In this document: piece by piece, positions 5,050 to 6,173 of the stretch | How positions within the stretch are numbered: position 1 is the first letter of the stretch | Layout of the letters: each line of letters opens with the position of its first letter | The notes under the pieces: generated by a model | Told to the model about the DNA's origin: nothing | Database searches by the model: none | The model's input: only the letters and a program-made list of their open reading frames with translations | Assembly: GCA_016203265.1 (NCBI GenBank) | Contig: JACQNB010000023.1 | Span: forward strand, 1-6,173 | Length of the DNA: 6,173 bases | Source: Candidatus Woesearchaeota archaeon | GTDB lineage: Archaea > Nanobdellota > Nanobdellia > Woesearchaeales > ARS49 | Direction: 5' to 3' | Position numbers and translations under genes: made by a program

Positions 5050-5057
5050 TATATAAA
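5050..5057 (-). promoter_or_regulatory. TATA-like box of the six-gene operon
   Basis: TTTATATA on the minus strand predicts transcription starting near 5028, which gives a short leader of about 12 bases beginning just before the GGGGTG ribosome binding site at 5021-5026. Confidence 0.6.
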
Positions 5058-5075
5058 CATTCTGTTCCGCATCAT

Positions 5076-5090
5076 TTACAAATACCGTAA
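5076..5090. promoter_or_regulatory. candidate BlaI-type operator 1 (TTAC-N7-GTAA)
   Basis: TTACAAATACCGTAA has perfect four-base arms seven bases apart. It lies about 18 bases upstream of the TATA box of the six-gene operon, in the 151-bp gap shared with the repressor gene. BlaI/MecI/CopY repressors bind palindromes built on TACA-like half-sites, so these arms are of the expected kind, although the spacing differs from the bacterial sites. Confidence 0.5.
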
Positions 5091-5120
5091 CAGTTCCCCT
5101 ATTTAAGCGTTGTGAATGCG

Positions 5121-5135
5121 TTACAGGATGCGTAA
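5121..5135. promoter_or_regulatory. candidate BlaI-type operator 2 (TTAC-N7-GTAA)
   Basis: TTACAGGATGCGTAA has the same arms and the same spacing as operator 1. It ends two bases before the TATA box of the repressor gene and covers the position of the BRE, where a bound repressor would block TFB. This suggests autoregulation. Confidence 0.5.
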
Positions 5136-5137
5136 AC

Positions 5138-5145
5138 TATTTATA
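5138..5145 (+). promoter_or_regulatory. TATA-like box of the repressor-peptidase operon
   Basis: TATTTATA ends 22 bases before the ATG at 5168, placing the transcription start at the ATG (leaderless). No ribosome binding site is seen before that ATG. Confidence 0.6.
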
Positions 5146-5167
5146 GTCTGCAGGGATACGCGAACGC

Positions 5168-5518
5168 ATGAAAGAACTCGAAGTCAACGCATTGCTCAGC
5201 CCGCTGGAAGCCGACATTCTGAAGGTCATCTGGCCGGACAAGAAGATGAAGGTGCGCCAGATCCACGACACGCTCAAGAAGAGACGGAAAGTCGCGCTCA
5301 GCTCAGTCGCCGTATTGCTCGACCGCCTGCACGGGAAGGGCATCGTCGACCGCGTCGCCGAGACCGCGAGAGGAGGCACGCGCTACACGTACTTCCCGAC
5401 GCAGACGCGCAACGAGTTCGAGCAGAACGTCGTGAAGAGCGCCGTCGACAAGCTCATCGACGCTTTCGGCCCCGTGGCCGTGAACTATTTCAACGACCGA
5501 TTCAACAAAAAGAAGTGA
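5168..5518 (+). CDS. BlaI/MecI/CopY-type transcriptional repressor
   Basis: The 116-aa protein has the layout and length of the BlaI/MecI/CopY family (about 120-140 aa). An N-terminal winged helix (about 8-78) has the family pattern LEADILKVIW, then VRQIHDTLKK, then a recognition helix SSVAVLLDRLHGKGIV and a wing ending GGTRYTYFP. A helical C-terminal part (about 82-113) should mediate dimerisation. Family members repress divergent genes and are relieved by proteolysis (BlaI/MecI) or by copper (CopY). CopY ends in a CxCx4CxC copper site. This protein has no Cys at all, so relief by direct metal binding is unlikely and proteolysis fits better. The M48-type peptidase starts four bases after the stop. 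Two palindromes in the upstream gap are candidate binding sites. Confidence 0.9.
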   Translation: MKELEVNALLSPLEADILKVIWPDKKMKVRQIHDTLKKRRKVALSSVAVLLDRLHGKGIVDRVAETARGGTRYTYFPTQTRNEFEQNVVKSAVDKLIDAFGPVAVNYFNDRFNKKK

Positions 5519-5522
5519 ACGC

Positions 5523-6173
5523 ATGAACCTCATCGCAAGCATCGCGACGCCGTTGAACGTCATCATCACCGTGACGGCCGTGCTGGCGGCCTATCTCGTG
5601 CTGCAGCGCAGCAAGAAAACGTCGAGCATCTCCGCGAAGGTGTTCCTCATCTACGCGCACATCGCGCTCCTGCTCGTTCCGGTCGCGGCAATCGCGTATT
5701 CCGGCGGCTGCGCCATGACGCCCTGCACGACGCAGACGCTGCTGTTCGCGGCGCCGTTCATCCTCGCCGGCGTCCTTGTCGGCGCGGGGTTGCTCGGCTA
5801 CTTCCTGCTGCCGAAATGGTACGGACGGCGTTTCGGCACGCTGCCGGCGGACAAGCGCATGCGGCAGTTTGTCGCGTCGCACGCGAAAAAGTACGGCCTG
5901 AACCCCTCGGTGCATCTGCTCGACACGGCCTCGCCCGTCGCGTTCTCATTCCGCTCGTGGAAGCCCGCCATTTTTATTTCGGTGGGCTTGATGGACCTGT
6001 TGACGCCGAAGGAGGTGGAGGCCGTGCTGTTGCACGAGCTCGGCCATCTCGTGCACAAGTCGTCGTTGCTCACGTTCGCCACGAAATTGACGCAACGCAT
6101 CAGCCCGGTCGCGTTCTTCGCCAAGCTCCAGGCGACGCAGGACGAGGAACAGTACGCGGATGCGTTCGCGGCA
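5523..6173 (+). CDS. M48-type membrane zinc metallopeptidase (BlaR1-like partner), partial
   Basis: The frame is open for 217 codons to the window edge, with no stop seen. Three membrane helices are predicted (about 8-26, 38-59 and 73-97), then a peptidase domain with HELGH (H171, E172, H175) and the downstream zinc-ligand region EEQYADAFAA (probably E209 in ExxAD). By the positive-inside rule (QRSKK after helix 1, PKWYGRR after helix 3), the peptidase is cytoplasmic and the loop between helices 2 and 3 is outside; that loop is SGGCAMTPCTTQ with C63-x4-C68. Adjacency to a BlaI-type repressor (4-base gap) suggests signal-dependent cleavage of that repressor, as in BlaR1-BlaI. No penicillin-binding sensor domain precedes the peptidase; whatever follows is outside the window. 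HtpX-type quality-control protease is the alternative. Confidence 0.88.
   Translation, partial: MNLIASIATPLNVIITVTAVLAAYLVLQRSKKTSSISAKVFLIYAHIALLLVPVAAIAYSGGCAMTPCTTQTLLFAAPFILAGVLVGAGLLGYFLLPKWYGRRFGTLPADKRMRQFVASHAKKYGLNPSVHLLDTASPVAFSFRSWKPAIFISVGLMDLLTPKEVEAVLLHELGHLVHKSSLLTFATKLTQRISPVAFFAKLQATQDEEQYADAFAA

Noticed and set aside
5099..5108. A further TATA-like box (CTATTTAAGC) in the regulator gap
   Set aside because: It is identical to the box used at 1881-1890 and could serve either strand as a second promoter, but its distance to either gene is less good than that of the two boxes already assigned, and nothing else supports it.

Overview
The window most likely comes from an archaeon of moderately high GC content. 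Genes at the head of transcription units have AT-rich TATA-like boxes about 22-30 bp before the start codon, which implies leaderless or nearly leaderless mRNAs. Genes inside the operons instead have GGAGG-type ribosome binding sites or start/stop overlaps (ATGA, GTGA). A short CxxC...CxxC zinc-ribbon gene and a T-rich terminator fit this. A DPANN-type lineage (Woesearchaeota or a relative) is my guess from the many small membrane-anchored Cys proteins; the sequence does not prove it.

Layout. (1) 1-811, minus strand: two lipoproteins joined by an ATGA overlap. The first is a CuA-type cupredoxin with a complete C-x3-C-x3-H-x2-M site. The second is a cupredoxin-like protein cut by an in-frame TAG, after which the cupredoxin-like reading continues to the window edge. 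(2) 895-1056, plus strand: a 53-aa zinc-ribbon protein, transcribed divergently from (1). (3) 1053-1859, minus strand: a 268-aa protein of unknown function whose stop codon overlaps that of the zinc-ribbon gene. (4) 1914-5016, minus strand: a tight six-gene operon. In transcription order it encodes a His-rich, membrane-anchored Cys protein ending in LPNMVGGC; a 62-aa membrane peptide ending in LPTMVGGC; a 62-aa lipoprotein; a membrane-anchored thioredoxin-like protein with a CQYT active site; a membrane protein with three tandem thioredoxin-like modules; and a DUF302 protein. (5) 5168-6173, plus strand: a BlaI/MecI/CopY-type repressor followed by an M48-type membrane metallopeptidase that runs off the window. 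The pair resembles BlaI-BlaR1.

How the parts may fit together (inference). The six-gene operon looks like an extracytoplasmic thiol-redox or metal-handling system. Two of its proteins share a C-terminal LPxMVGGC-COOH motif, and three share a Q-x-x-[QG]-[IV]-N-[AT]-[IL] motif just outside the membrane. The divergent BlaI/M48 pair probably regulates it: two 15-bp TTAC-N7-GTAA palindromes lie between the divergent genes, and a near-identical third one overlaps the start of the CuA lipoprotein gene 4.2 kb away. This would place copper proteins and thiol proteins in one regulon. The peptidase has a predicted external loop with C-x4-C, which could be the sensor.
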